This document shows, piece by piece, positions 54,434-62,952 of a stretch of DNA of 64,000 nt (position 1 is the stretch's first letter; every line of letters starts with the position of its first letter). The translations under genes were made by a program, and so were the position numbers. The stretch spans positions 186,001 through 250,000 of the forward strand of contig NZ_JAHUWT010000005.1 of assembly GCF_019218885.1 (NCBI RefSeq), written 5' to 3'. The notes below the pieces were generated by a model that had not been told where the DNA came from, searched no databases, and saw only the letters and a program-made list of their open reading frames with translations. Source of the DNA: Bordetella sp. BOR01. GTDB lineage: Bacteria > Pseudomonadota > Gammaproteobacteria > Burkholderiales > Burkholderiaceae_B.

Positions 54434-55624
54434 TCACAGATTGGGCCTGATGCCGGGCAAGGCGCGGCTGGCGATCAGGTACTTGGCCATCTCGGAGCTG
54501 CCGCCCACGATGGTCAGTGCGCGGGCGTCGCGGTAGATCTGTTCGGCCCGGCCGTATTGCTTGGTGATGCCATCGCCGCCCAGGACCTGCACGGCGCGAT
54601 CGGCGCAGAAGTTGGCGGTTTCGGTGGCCACCAGCTTGGCCATGGCGGCCTCTTTCATCAGGTCCTTGCCGCGCACCCCGCGGTCGTACATCTTGGTGGC
54701 GCGATAGGTCAGGAGTTCGGCGGCATCGATGCGCCAGCTCATCTCGGCGATCCAGTCCCAGATCAGCTGCTTGGCACCCAGCGGTTGCCCGAAGGCCTCG
54801 CGCTGCTGCGCATGCGCCACCGCGATATCGAAGGCGCTGCGCGCCACGCCCAACCCCGAGCCGCCCAGGATGGCGCGCTCGAAATTGAACATGCCCAGCA
54901 TGATGCGAAAGGCGCCATCGCGTTCGCCCAGCAGGTGGTCGGCGGGTACGCGGCAGTCGCGTAGTTCCACTTCGCCTACGATGCACCCGCGCCGCCCCAT
55001 GAAGTCGTAGTTGCGTGGAAAGGACAGCCCGGCTTGCCCGGCCGGTACGACTACCGCGCTCATGCCGCGCTGGGCCGGCACGTCGGGGTTGGTGATGCCG
55101 TACACAATGTAGATATCGGCTACCGAGGCGTTGGAGATATAGCGCTTGAAGCCGTTGATGACCCATTCGCTGGTGGTGGCGTCGAAGTCGATGCGGGTTT
55201 CCATGCCAGCCGAGTCGCTGCCGACATTGGGTTCGGTGACGCAGATCGCGCCGATGGCTTCGCCGTCCAGGATGGCGGGCAGGTAGCGATCGCGCACCGC
55301 CGGCGCGGCGTGCCGGTGCAGCGGATAGGCGCAGCTCAATGCAGTGGCGATGGTGGTTTCGAATGCGTAGTTCAGATAGGCCGCTTCTTCGGACAGGATC
55401 GTGGCGTGAGTCAGCCCCGGAGAATCGAGCGGGCCTTGGTACAGGTCGGCGAACATCAAGCGCAGGTAGCCTGCCGACCCCAATGCGCGGACCGCGGCCT
55501 TCACGGCGTCCCAGTCCCGCCGGTCTTCGATGGCCTGGGCGCGCGGGGCCAGTTCGTCTTGCAGGAAGCGCTTGATCTGCGCACGGAACGCACGGTCGGC
55601 GTCATCGAGCAGGAAATCCGTCAT
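54434..55624 (-). CDS. Acyl-CoA dehydrogenase
   Basis: 396 residues from ATG 55624. FAD-dependent family: AICVTEPNVGSDSAGMETR (substrate/flavin loop), NGFKRYISNASVADIYIV, HAQQREAFGQPLGAKQLIWDW and the end QVLGGDGITKQYGRAEQIYRDARALTIVGGSSEM, where the catalytic glutamate of many members lies in the YGRAEQIYRD region or the helix before. Oxidises an acyl-CoA to the enoyl-CoA. It lies between nitrilase and acyl-CoA synthetase genes. Confidence 0.92.
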   Translation of the reverse strand: MTDFLLDDADRAFRAQIKRFLQDELAPRAQAIEDRRDWDAVKAAVRALGSAGYLRLMFADLYQGPLDSPGLTHATILSEEAAYLNYAFETTIATALSCAYPLHRHAAPAVRDRYLPAILDGEAIGAICVTEPNVGSDSAGMETRIDFDATTSEWVINGFKRYISNASVADIYIVYGITNPDVPAQRGMSAVVVPAGQAGLSFPRNYDFMGRRGCIVGEVELRDCRVPADHLLGERDGAFRIMLGMFNFERAILGGSGLGVARSAFDIAVAHAQQREAFGQPLGAKQLIWDWIAEMSWRIDAAELLTYRATKMYDRGVRGKDLMKEAAMAKLVATETANFCADRAVQVLGGDGITKQYGRAEQIYRDARALTIVGGSSEMAKYLIASRALPGIRPNL

Positions 55625-55634
55625 GGCGGTCTCT

Positions 55635-56507
55635 TCAAAGTGGCATGGATGGATCGCGGCCCAGGCGGCTGCCCCAGCCGCTGTCGCGCGCGTCGCGCAC
55701 CGTGGGCAGCAGGAAGCGGGCCCTGCGCAGCGTGTCGTGGTCCAGGCGCGCGCACACCAGTTGCGTGGCGGTATTCCCGGCCTGAGCGATGACCTGGCCG
55801 AACGGATCGACAATGCGCGAGCCGCCCCAGAAGGTCAGGCCGTCCTCGGTGTCGGTACGGTTGGCCATCACCAGGTAGCACCCGTAGGTCATGGCGTGGA
55901 ATTGCAGGTTCACGGCCCAGCCGGCCGGATTATCAAACCCGGTGCCCACGGCTTCCAGGCCTGAACTGATCGGTGCGGCCATCACGTTGGCGCCTTGGCA
56001 GGCCAATTCATGGACCAGCGCAGGATTCCACAGGTCGGCGCAGATCGGCGTGGCCAGGCTCCAGCGCGAGTCCAGCGTGAACGCCCGGGGCAGGCCACCG
56101 CGCGCGTAGTACTTGCCATCGTCGAGCCTGCCGTAGGTGGCCAGGTTGACTTTGCGGTGCACATGCAGCAGGCGGCCGTCGCCCACGGTGGCCACACTGT
56201 TGTAATACTGGCCCGCGGCATCCGTTTCGACGAAGCCGAACACAGTGCGTACCGGCCCGGCCGCATCGGCCAGGGACTGGATCAGGGCATGGCCCGGTTC
56301 CAGCCCCAGTTCAGGGGCGTGGCGCCCGGCGCCATGGCCCACCAGCGACAGCTCGGGAAACACCAGCAAGTCGAGGTGCCGTTCGCGCGCCTGGGCAATC
56401 AGCGCCAGATGGCGCGCGCAGTTGGCGTCCAGGTCGCCCGGAATGCTGTCGAATTGGGCCGCGGCGGCGTGCAGGGTGCCTGGCGCCGCGATGGTGGAGT
56501 CCGGCAT
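55635..56507 (-). CDS. Carbon-nitrogen hydrolase (nitrilase superfamily)
   Basis: 290 residues. The Glu-Lys-Cys triad is complete: Glu52 (VFPELSLVG), Lys119 (HRKVNLATYG) and Cys156 (TPICADLWNP). The family hydrolyses amides, carbamoyl groups or nitriles; TPICADLW is nearer to amidase or N-carbamoyl branches than to true nitrilases. 10 bases after the dehydrogenase and 9 from the binding-protein gene, so firmly part of the operon. It may open a betaine amide or release ammonia from an imported compound. Confidence 0.9.
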   Translation of the reverse strand: MPDSTIAAPGTLHAAAAQFDSIPGDLDANCARHLALIAQARERHLDLLVFPELSLVGHGAGRHAPELGLEPGHALIQSLADAAGPVRTVFGFVETDAAGQYYNSVATVGDGRLLHVHRKVNLATYGRLDDGKYYARGGLPRAFTLDSRWSLATPICADLWNPALVHELACQGANVMAAPISSGLEAVGTGFDNPAGWAVNLQFHAMTYGCYLVMANRTDTEDGLTFWGGSRIVDPFGQVIAQAGNTATQLVCARLDHDTLRRARFLLPTVRDARDSGWGSRLGRDPSMPL

Positions 56508-56516
56508 GAGATCGCC

Positions 56517-57413
56517 CTAGATCAGGTTGTTGCTGGCCAGATAGTCATGGGCCACTTGCTGGATGGCCTGCTTGTCCACATCGACACTGGCATTCAGTCG
56601 CGCCATCGTGGCGTCGTCCAGCGTGTGCGACAGTTTGTTCAACCATTCGGCCACTTGCGGATTGGCGTCCAGCACGGCCTGGCGCACCACCGGGGTCAGC
56701 GCATACGACGGAAAGAACCGCTGATCGTCTTGCAGTACCACGAAGTCGAAGGCGGGAATGCGGCCGTCGGTGGCGAACACCAGGGCGATGTCGATCTGCC
56801 GGTTTTTCAGGGCCGTATAAGTCAGGCCAGTGTCCATGCGCTTGATGGCATCGCGCGGAAAGTCCAGGCCATATGCCTTGCTCAGCGGCTTGAATCCATC
56901 GGCGCGCGCATAGAACTCGGCGTTCGAGCCGAACGTCAGCTTGGTGCCTTGTCCCATCACGCGAGCCAGGTCGCTGATGGTGGCGATACCGAGCTGCTGC
57001 GCCTGGTCGCGGTTCATGGCCAGCGCGTAGGTGCTGTTGGCCTTCGAGGGGTTCAGCCAGACCAGGCCCTTGGCGGCATCCAGGGTCTTGACCTTCTGGT
57101 ATGTGTCCTCTGCCGACAGGCGGTCCTGGATCTTGTTGTAGGTGATCAGCGATGTGCCGGTGTATTCCCAGTACACGTCCACCTGGCCGTTTTCCTGGGC
57201 GGTTCGCAATACGGTGCTGCCCATGCCGTCGCGCTTCTGGACAGTGATGCCGTGCTTTTCCAGCAATTGCGTGGTCAGTTCGGCCAGGATCTGTTGTTCG
57301 GTGAAGTTCTTGCCGCCCACCACCAGGGTCTGGGCCTGGCTGGCGCCTGCCAGCAGCGGTGCGGCCAGGGCGGCAATGCCCAGCAGCTTGCGCAGCAGCG
57401 TGATGCTTTTCAT
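56517..57413 (-). CDS. Quaternary-amine ABC transporter substrate-binding protein (OsmF/OpuCC type)
   Basis: 298 residues from ATG 57413, preceded by GGAGAGA. Sec signal cleaved after SQA (about residue 27). TLVVGGKNFTEQQILAELTTQLLEKHGITV and GQVDVYWEYTGTSLITYNKI are typical of the glycine betaine, choline and carnitine binding family, where aromatic residues form a cation cage. Likely ligands are betaine-like osmolytes or catabolic quaternary amines. Confidence 0.92.
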   Translation of the reverse strand: MKSITLLRKLLGIAALAAPLLAGASQAQTLVVGGKNFTEQQILAELTTQLLEKHGITVQKRDGMGSTVLRTAQENGQVDVYWEYTGTSLITYNKIQDRLSAEDTYQKVKTLDAAKGLVWLNPSKANSTYALAMNRDQAQQLGIATISDLARVMGQGTKLTFGSNAEFYARADGFKPLSKAYGLDFPRDAIKRMDTGLTYTALKNRQIDIALVFATDGRIPAFDFVVLQDDQRFFPSYALTPVVRQAVLDANPQVAEWLNKLSHTLDDATMARLNASVDVDKQAIQQVAHDYLASNNLI

Positions 57414-57473
57414 GTTGTCTCTCCTTGTCTGTCGCGGGGTTTTCAAAGTTGCCGCGAGGCGCGGCGTGCGATG

Positions 57474-58115
57474 TCAATGTTCGGGATTGATGCCCTTCGA
57501 TAGCATCCGGCGCTGCGCCGTGCCCACCAGCATGTCGGTCAGCACGGCCAGCAGGGCGGTGGGCACGGCGCCGGCCAGCATCATGCCCAGGTCGTTCAGG
57601 TCGATGCCGGTGAAGATCAGTTCGCCCAGGCCGCCGCCGCCGATCAGGAAGGCCAGCGGCGCGGTCCCCACCGTGATGGCCAGGGCCGTGCGGATGCCGG
57701 CGAAGATCACATACAGTGCATTGGGCAATTCCACTTTGAACAGGATCTGGCGCGGCGTCATGCCCATGCCCAGCGCCGCCTCGACCAGGTGGCGTGGTAC
57801 CGCGGCCAGGCCTTCGATGGTGTTGTGCACGATGGGCAGCAAGGTGGCGACCCACAGGCCGAAGATGGCGGGTCCCGCGCCAATGCCCATCAGGCTCATG
57901 GCCAGCGCCAGCAGCGCCAGCTTGGGGATGGCCTGCCCGATGTTCAGCAACTGCATCGCCGGCGCGGCATAGCGCCGCATCCAGGGCCGGCTCAGGCAGA
58001 TGCCCAGCGGCACGGCGACCGCGATGGCCAGGCCGCCTGCGATCAGCACCATCAGCATGTGCTGGCGCGACAGGTACAGAATGTCTTCCTGGTGGCTGAG
58101 AATGTCGGCCAGCAT
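57474..58115 (-). CDS. Quaternary-amine ABC transporter permease (second)
   Basis: 213 residues from ATG 58115, 2 bases after the ATPase gene stop. Five to six helices with the EAA-loop region PRHLVEAALGMGMTPRQILFKVELPNALYVIFAGIR. Family OpuCB/OpuCD (YehW/YehY-like). Forms a heterodimeric channel with the permease at 59120. Confidence 0.92.
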   Translation of the reverse strand: MLADILSHQEDILYLSRQHMLMVLIAGGLAIAVAVPLGICLSRPWMRRYAAPAMQLLNIGQAIPKLALLALAMSLMGIGAGPAIFGLWVATLLPIVHNTIEGLAAVPRHLVEAALGMGMTPRQILFKVELPNALYVIFAGIRTALAITVGTAPLAFLIGGGGLGELIFTGIDLNDLGMMLAGAVPTALLAVLTDMLVGTAQRRMLSKGINPEH

Positions 58116-58117
58116 GG

Positions 58118-59086
58118 TCAGGCTTGCCCTGTGCCGAGCAATTCGCCGATGCGCTGGCGGGTGACGTGCCCCACGATCCGGCCAGCCGGGTCGGCGCAGG
58201 GCAGGCTGTCGACGCCGTGCGTGTACATCAGCGATACCGCCACGCGCAGGTCGTCGGAACACTGCAGCGTGGCCGGATGCGCGCCGTTGGCGGCAGGGTG
58301 CCCGGCGTCGGCCAGGGCATCGGCGGCGGTATAGCGGCGCAGCCGTTTCAAGGTGCGGTCCTTGCCCACGAAGCCTGCGACAAAATCGTTGGCCGGCTCG
58401 GCCAGCAGGCGGTCGGGCGTATCGAACTGTTCGAGCTTGCCGGCCCGGAACACGGCGATCTTGTCGGCCATCTTGACCGCTTCGTCGATGTCGTGGCTGA
58501 CGAACATGATGGTCTTGCGGACTTCACGCTGGATCCGCAGGAATTCGTCCTGGATGGTTTCACGGTTGATCGGGTCGATGGCGCCGAATGGCTCGTCCAT
58601 CAGCATCACGGGCGGGTCTGCCGCCAGGGCGCGCGCCACGCCCACCCGCTGTTGCTGGCCGCCCGACAATTGCTTGGGATAGCGCGACAGGTACACCGAC
58701 GGGTCGAGGGCCACGATGTCCAGCAGCTCGGCCGCGCGCCGGCGTATGCGGTTCGCGTCCCAGCCCAGCAGGCGCGGCACCACGCCGATGTTTTCCTCGA
58801 TGGTCATGTTGGGAAACAGGCCGATCTGCTGGATCACGTAGCCGATATTGCGGCGCAGTTCCACGACGTCGAGCGCGTCGGTGTCGCGGCCGTCGATATG
58901 GATCTTGCCCGAGGTCGGGCCGATCAGCCGGTTGATGATCTTCAGCGTCGTGGTCTTGCCGCAGCCCGATGGCCCCAGCAGCACGCAGATTTCTCCGCGA
59001 GCGACTTCCATGCTGACGTTATCGACGGCCAGGAAGTCCGTGTTGTCCTGGGTGTAGCGCTTGACGAGATTTTCTATCTTGATCAT
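58118..59086 (-). CDS. Quaternary-amine ABC transporter ATP-binding protein with CBS domain
   Basis: 322 residues. Walker A GPSGCGKTT, signature LSGGQQQRVGVARALAADPPVMLMDEPFGAIDP with Walker B, switch histidine in FVSHDIDEAVK. The C-terminal about 90 residues (from about 235) include one CBS-like unit (HPATLQCSDDLRVAVSLMYTHGVDSLPCADPAGRIVGHVTRQRI), which in OpuA/OpuC systems senses ionic strength or nucleotides. Single rather than tandem CBS is a reduced form. 33 bases after the first permease gene. Confidence 0.93.
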   Translation of the reverse strand: MIKIENLVKRYTQDNTDFLAVDNVSMEVARGEICVLLGPSGCGKTTTLKIINRLIGPTSGKIHIDGRDTDALDVVELRRNIGYVIQQIGLFPNMTIEENIGVVPRLLGWDANRIRRRAAELLDIVALDPSVYLSRYPKQLSGGQQQRVGVARALAADPPVMLMDEPFGAIDPINRETIQDEFLRIQREVRKTIMFVSHDIDEAVKMADKIAVFRAGKLEQFDTPDRLLAEPANDFVAGFVGKDRTLKRLRRYTAADALADAGHPAANGAHPATLQCSDDLRVAVSLMYTHGVDSLPCADPAGRIVGHVTRQRIGELLGTGQA

Positions 59087-59119
59087 GAGGGCATTCCTGC
59101 AGGCGTGCGGTGCGCGGGT

Positions 59120-59782
59120 TCAGGTGTGCTGCGGGTCGCGCAGGCCGGCTGGGGTCAGGCGGTGTTGCAGTCTGGCCAAAAGGTAGTCGGCAGCGATGGC
59201 CAGCAGGCTGACCATGATGGCGCCGGCCACGAGCTGGCGGGGATCGGACTGGCTGATGCCGCGGCTGATCAGCTTGCCGAGTCCGCCCGCGCCGATATAC
59301 GTGGCAACTGCTGCGATGCCCACATTGATGACCACGGCCATGCGCACGCCGGCCATGATCAGCGGCACGGTCACGGGTAGTTCTACCCGGGCCAGCCGCT
59401 GCCAGGTGGTCATGCCCATGCCGCGCGAGGCTTCGCGCAGCGCCGGGTCGAAGTTCCTGATGGCCGTGTATGTGTTGCGGATGATGGGCAATTGCGAATA
59501 CAGGAACAGCGCAATGACCGTAGGCAGGAATCCTACGCCTTGGCCGATCAGCGACAGCACCGGGATCATCAGCCCGAACAGCGCCACCGAAGGAATCGTC
59601 ATCGTGATGGCGGCCACGTACAGCACCAGGCGCGCCGCGCGCTCGTTCTGGGAAATGGCGATGCCCAGCGGCACGCCCGTCAAAATGGCCGCGCCCACGG
59701 CGATCACCACGATCTGTACGTGTTGCCAGGTCAGCTGCGCGATCAAGCCGGCATTCTCGTAGAGAAATACCAGGGTATCCAT
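59120..59782 (-). CDS. Quaternary-amine ABC transporter permease (first)
   Basis: 220 residues from ATG 59782 with GGGAGA ahead. Helices from about residue 18; EAA-loop LREASRGMGMTTWQRLARVELPVTVPLIMAGVR. Opens the leftward operon permease - ATPase - permease - binding protein - nitrilase - dehydrogenase - synthetase. The leader has a GC-rich palindrome GTGCCCC/GGGGCAC (59801-59815) close to the ribosome site. Confidence 0.92.
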   Translation of the reverse strand: MDTLVFLYENAGLIAQLTWQHVQIVVIAVGAAILTGVPLGIAISQNERAARLVLYVAAITMTIPSVALFGLMIPVLSLIGQGVGFLPTVIALFLYSQLPIIRNTYTAIRNFDPALREASRGMGMTTWQRLARVELPVTVPLIMAGVRMAVVINVGIAAVATYIGAGGLGKLISRGISQSDPRQLVAGAIMVSLLAIAADYLLARLQHRLTPAGLRDPQHT

Positions 59783-59879
59783 GTTGTCTCCCGCCAGTGC
59801 GTGCCCCGGGGGCACGATGTCGTTGTAGTGGGGTTGCTCCCTTGCCCCAGACTATAGGGAAGGCGGCGGCCGGGGCGGT

Positions 59880-59907
59880 ATTATGGAGCCGACAAATTGC
59901 TGCACAA
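59880..59907 (-). promoter_or_regulatory. Candidate sigma-70 promoter of the betaine operon
   Basis: On the minus strand TTGTGC (59907-59902), 16-base spacer, CATAAT (59885-59880), about 100 bases before the first permease start. Hexamers match the consensus at 4 and 5 of 6 positions. Confidence 0.45.
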
Positions 59908-59984
59908 AAGCGACATCATGCCGCCCGGGCAGACTCCGCCTGATAGGGGCTGGCCCAGAAGAAACCCTTGTTTATCCTGTTGAA

Positions 59985-60938
59985 TCAATGCCTTGATTTC
60001 CGTTCCTGGCCTGGCGTGTGGCCAAAATATTGGCGGTATTGACGTCCTAAATGCGACGAACTGGCAAAGCCGCACTGCATCGCAATGTCGTGCAGGGAAT
60101 AGGTGGATTCCTGCAGCAGTTTCTGCGCCGCTTTCAGTCGCAAGCCGATATAAAAGCGGGTGGGGGTCGCGCCAAAGTGTTGCAGCCACAGGCGCTCGAA
60201 CTGCCGCGCCGATACCCCGGCCAGCGAGGCCACGGTATGGGTCGGGATCGGTGTCTCGATGTTCTGTTCCATCAGCGTCAGCGCCTTGACCAGGCGGCGG
60301 TCGTCGATGCCATAGCGCCATTGCACCGACATGCGCTGTCCTTCGGTAGAGGTACGCAGGCGCGTGTGCAGGAATTGATCGGCGACCTCCATCGCGAAGG
60401 GTTTGCCGTGCGCGCGGGCGATCAAATCCAGCATCATGTCCATGGCCGAGGTGCCGCCGCCGCAGCTCAGGCGCTGGCGATCGATGCAGTACAGATCGCG
60501 GCATACATCGATCCGGGGAAATTCCTGAGCGAAGGCGCGCATCGAATCCCAATGGATGGTGCAGCGGTAGCCGTCGAGCAGGCCGGCACGCGCCAGGATC
60601 AGCGTGCCCAGGCTGATGCCGCCGACCGGTTTGCCGGTGTCGGCCTGGCGCCGCAGCCAGTCGAACACCCGGACGTCGCGGTATTGAGCCAGCCCCAGGC
60701 TGGCCACCACGAACACCAAGTCCAACTCGGGCACGCCGGCCAGCGCGGCCTGCGGGCTGATCTCGAAGCCGCTGCTCGAGGCCGTGGGTGCCGCGCCCGG
60801 CTTGATCAGGCACCACTCGTACAAGGGCTGGCCCGTGATGTAGTTAGCCGAGCGCAGGGGTTCGGTGGCCGAACTGAGGGCCATCATCGAATACTGGGGC
60901 AGCAGCAGGAAACCGACGCGAAAAGGAGGCTTGTCCAT
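59985..60938 (-). CDS. GlxA-family AraC-type regulator (DJ-1/PfpI domain plus AraC HTH)
   Basis: 317 residues from ATG 60938, preceded by AAGGAG-like sequence on the minus strand. Residues about 5-180 are a DJ-1/PfpI domain (FRVGFLLLPQYSMMALSSATEPLRSAN, ending with LSCGGGTSAMDMMLDLIARAHG), about 210-315 the AraC double helix-turn-helix (TPIPTHTVASLAGVSARQFERLWLQHFG, YSLHDIAMQCGFASSSHLGRQYRQYFG). This group includes GbdR, SouR and CdhR, activators of betaine, sarcosine and carnitine catabolism, which matches the transporter operon 200 bases downstream on the same strand. Confidence 0.92.
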   Translation of the reverse strand: MDKPPFRVGFLLLPQYSMMALSSATEPLRSANYITGQPLYEWCLIKPGAAPTASSSGFEISPQAALAGVPELDLVFVVASLGLAQYRDVRVFDWLRRQADTGKPVGGISLGTLILARAGLLDGYRCTIHWDSMRAFAQEFPRIDVCRDLYCIDRQRLSCGGGTSAMDMMLDLIARAHGKPFAMEVADQFLHTRLRTSTEGQRMSVQWRYGIDDRRLVKALTLMEQNIETPIPTHTVASLAGVSARQFERLWLQHFGATPTRFYIGLRLKAAQKLLQESTYSLHDIAMQCGFASSSHLGRQYRQYFGHTPGQERKSRH

Positions 60939-61051
60939 GCCGCCTATTATCGGGGCGGCAATCGCCACGGCAAGGGCTGCCCACCGTTGCCGCGGGGGGC
61001 GAGGCGATTTGCCGGCGTTGGCGAGAAGATGCTATAGTCGCGTTCTTTGCA

Positions 61052-61128
61052 GCGCCCGTAGCTCAGTTGGATAGAGTACTTGGCTACGAACCAAGGGGTC
61101 GTGGGTTCGAATCCTGCCGGGCGCACCA
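61052..61128 (+). tRNA. tRNA-Arg (anticodon ACG)
   Basis: 77 bases. Acceptor GCGCCCG (61052-61058) pairs with CGGGCGC (61118-61124), discriminator A, encoded CCA 61126-61128. Anticodon stem CTTGG/CCAAG with loop CTACGAA; anticodon ACG at 61086-61088, the A being modified to inosine in bacteria. Confidence 0.97.
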
Positions 61129-61224
61129 AGTTTTTGCAGTAGGGCGGCTAGTTCAACTGCCAAAAACCAGCGGTAAAAAAACCAAGGGCATAACGCCCAA
61201 GCAGCGAGCAGTAAGCAGTACGTG

Positions 61225-61263
61225 GCATAAGAAAGCGGCATAAGAAAGCGGCATAAGAAAGCG
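61225..61263 (+). repeat. Three tandem copies of a 13-base unit, part of a hairpin
   Basis: GCATAAGAAAGCG occurs three times head to tail (61225-61237, 61238-61250, 61251-61263). The sequence AAAGCGGCATAAG across two units (61245-61257) pairs perfectly with CTTATGCCGCTTT (61273-61285), which is the 3' end of the DUF1275 gene, giving a 13-bp stem followed by T-rich sequence. Probably a terminator between tRNA-Arg and DUF1275, expanded by slippage. Confidence 0.75.
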
Positions 61264-61273
61264 GGAAGCTTCC

Positions 61274-61963
61274 TTATGCCGCTTTTGTTTTGCGCTTCTT
61301 GCTTGCGCGTGGTGCGCGCCAGGCCCATCCGGCCTCGGCCCCGGCACCCAGGGCCGCCGCCATTGCCACCAGGCCCAGCGTATACGGGGCCAGGCGCGCG
61401 TCCAGCCAGGCGGCCAGGATGACTCCTGCCAGGAAACTGGCCCAGCGCAGCATCCCCATCACGGTGCCCACCCAATCGCCCGCAGCCAGCGCCCGGCCGG
61501 TCCTGACCAGGGTGCCGGTAATGAAGGTCACGCCGGCTTCGTCGGCGCGCACCTGGTTCAACGTGCCCATGGCCGCGGCCACCAGCAAGATGGCGGCCAG
61601 CGGGTAAGGGGTGGCGGCCAGCGGGGCGGCCGCAGCGGTCAGTGCGGCGCACGCCGCCAGCAACAGCGTGCCGCGCAGGCGGCCAGCGGCGCGGCCGGCC
61701 CATGCCGCCAGCGTGGTCGCCGCGAAGAACACCAGCACGACGGCCAGCAAGGGCACGATGGCACCAAGCCTTCCCTGGGACAGGGCAACGCCGATTTTTG
61801 CTGTATCGCCGGTAACATACACGGCGAACAAATGCATGCTGTGCAATACCATCAGTGCGTCGGTAGCGCCCGCCAGGGCGACCAGAAAAAAGACCGGCAT
61901 GCCGGCTGCAACGGCCTGGCGCAAGGTCGGCAAGGCATGGGGCGGCAAGCTTGTGCTTGTCAT
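61274..61963 (-). CDS. DUF1275 family membrane protein (YoaK-like)
   Basis: 229 residues with about six hydrophobic helices. LVALAGATDALMVLHSMHLFAVYVTGDTAKIGVAL near the N-terminus and MGTLNQVRADEAGVTFITGTLVRTGRAL match DUF1275, a family of small inner-membrane proteins of unknown function. The end is basic (RASKKRKTKAA). Its last codons take part in the repeat hairpin. Divergent from the LysR gene. Confidence 0.85.
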   Translation of the reverse strand: MTSTSLPPHALPTLRQAVAAGMPVFFLVALAGATDALMVLHSMHLFAVYVTGDTAKIGVALSQGRLGAIVPLLAVVLVFFAATTLAAWAGRAAGRLRGTLLLAACAALTAAAAPLAATPYPLAAILLVAAAMGTLNQVRADEAGVTFITGTLVRTGRALAAGDWVGTVMGMLRWASFLAGVILAAWLDARLAPYTLGLVAMAAALGAGAEAGWAWRAPRASKKRKTKAA

Positions 61964-62044
61964 GGCAGGGTCCTGGTGCGGAGCAGGGCGGCGGGTTGGC
62001 GCGAGCGCCGCGCAAGTTCAATCGCAGAATGGGGAAAACACGCG

Positions 62045-62941
62045 ATGAGTTTCGATTTGGCCGACCTGAGGCTGATCAGGCAGTTGGTGGATGCAGGCAG
62101 CCTGTCGGAAGCGGCCCGCCGCGTACAGAGTTCGCCGGCTGTCATGAGCCGCCGCCTGTCGGCCCTGGAGACCCGCCTGGGGACACGGCTGTTCCATCGC
62201 TCATCGCGGCAATTCATGTTGACGCAGGAAGGCGCGATGCTGCACGAGCGCGCGCTGGCGGTGCTGGAATCGGTCGCGGAAATAGAAGCGGAGATCGCTG
62301 CGGTGGGCACCGTGCCCCAGGGACTGCTGCGCATCGGGGCACCGATGCAGATCGGCCGGCGCCGGATTGCCCCGGTGGTGGGGGATTTCGCCCGGCAGTA
62401 TCCGGAAGTCGCCATCCAGCTGATGCTTTCGGATACCGGTTTCAGTGTCATCGACGATGCGCTCGATGTGGCTGTCCGGGCAGGCCTGCCCGATGACCCG
62501 GACATCGTCGTGCGCCGCCTGCTGAGCAGTCGCCGGCTGATTTGCGCCACCCCCGAATACCTGGCGCGCCACGGTACGCCCCGGGTGCCGGAAGACCTGC
62601 TGCGGCACAACTGCATCCGGCTGATGCGCCGGCGCGGCGCGTTCGATCCGTGGCTGTTCAAGTACGCCAACGGTGAAATCAGGTCGGTGCAGGTCAGTGG
62701 GCCGCTGATGGCGGCCAGCGGCGAGGTCATGTACGACTGGATCGTGCAAGGGCGTGGCATCGGACAGAAGGCACTATGGGATGTGGAAGAAGACTTGCGC
62801 GTCGGCCGGCTGGTGGAGTGCCTGGCCGACTACGCGTGCCACGACATTTCCCTGTATGCCACCTGGCGCGCGCGCCCGCACTTGCCGCTGCGCCTGCGCA
62901 AGTTCATCGACTACCTGGCACAGGCCTTCGAGGCGACCTAG
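62045..62941 (+). CDS. LysR-family transcriptional regulator
   Basis: 298 residues from ATG 62045. Helix-turn-helix about 12-40 (GSLSEAARRVQSSPAVMSRRLSALETRLGTRLF); effector domain with GLLRIGAPMQIGRRRIAPVVGDFARQYPEVAIQLMLSD and DDALDVAVRAGLPDDPDIVVRRL, the CrgA/AaeR-like group. An unusual IVQGRGIGQKALWDV replaces the usual glycine-rich late loop. Converges with the amidohydrolase gene (11-base gap); divergent partner is the DUF1275 gene with 81 bases between. Confidence 0.88.
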   Translation: MSFDLADLRLIRQLVDAGSLSEAARRVQSSPAVMSRRLSALETRLGTRLFHRSSRQFMLTQEGAMLHERALAVLESVAEIEAEIAAVGTVPQGLLRIGAPMQIGRRRIAPVVGDFARQYPEVAIQLMLSDTGFSVIDDALDVAVRAGLPDDPDIVVRRLLSSRRLICATPEYLARHGTPRVPEDLLRHNCIRLMRRRGAFDPWLFKYANGEIRSVQVSGPLMAASGEVMYDWIVQGRGIGQKALWDVEEDLRVGRLVECLADYACHDISLYATWRARPHLPLRLRKFIDYLAQAFEAT

Positions 62942-62952
62942 GCAATCGGCGC

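Noticed and set aside
61129-61273. Integration site at tRNA-Arg
   Set aside because: The tandem repeat does not copy the tRNA 3' end, and no integrase or phage gene is present.
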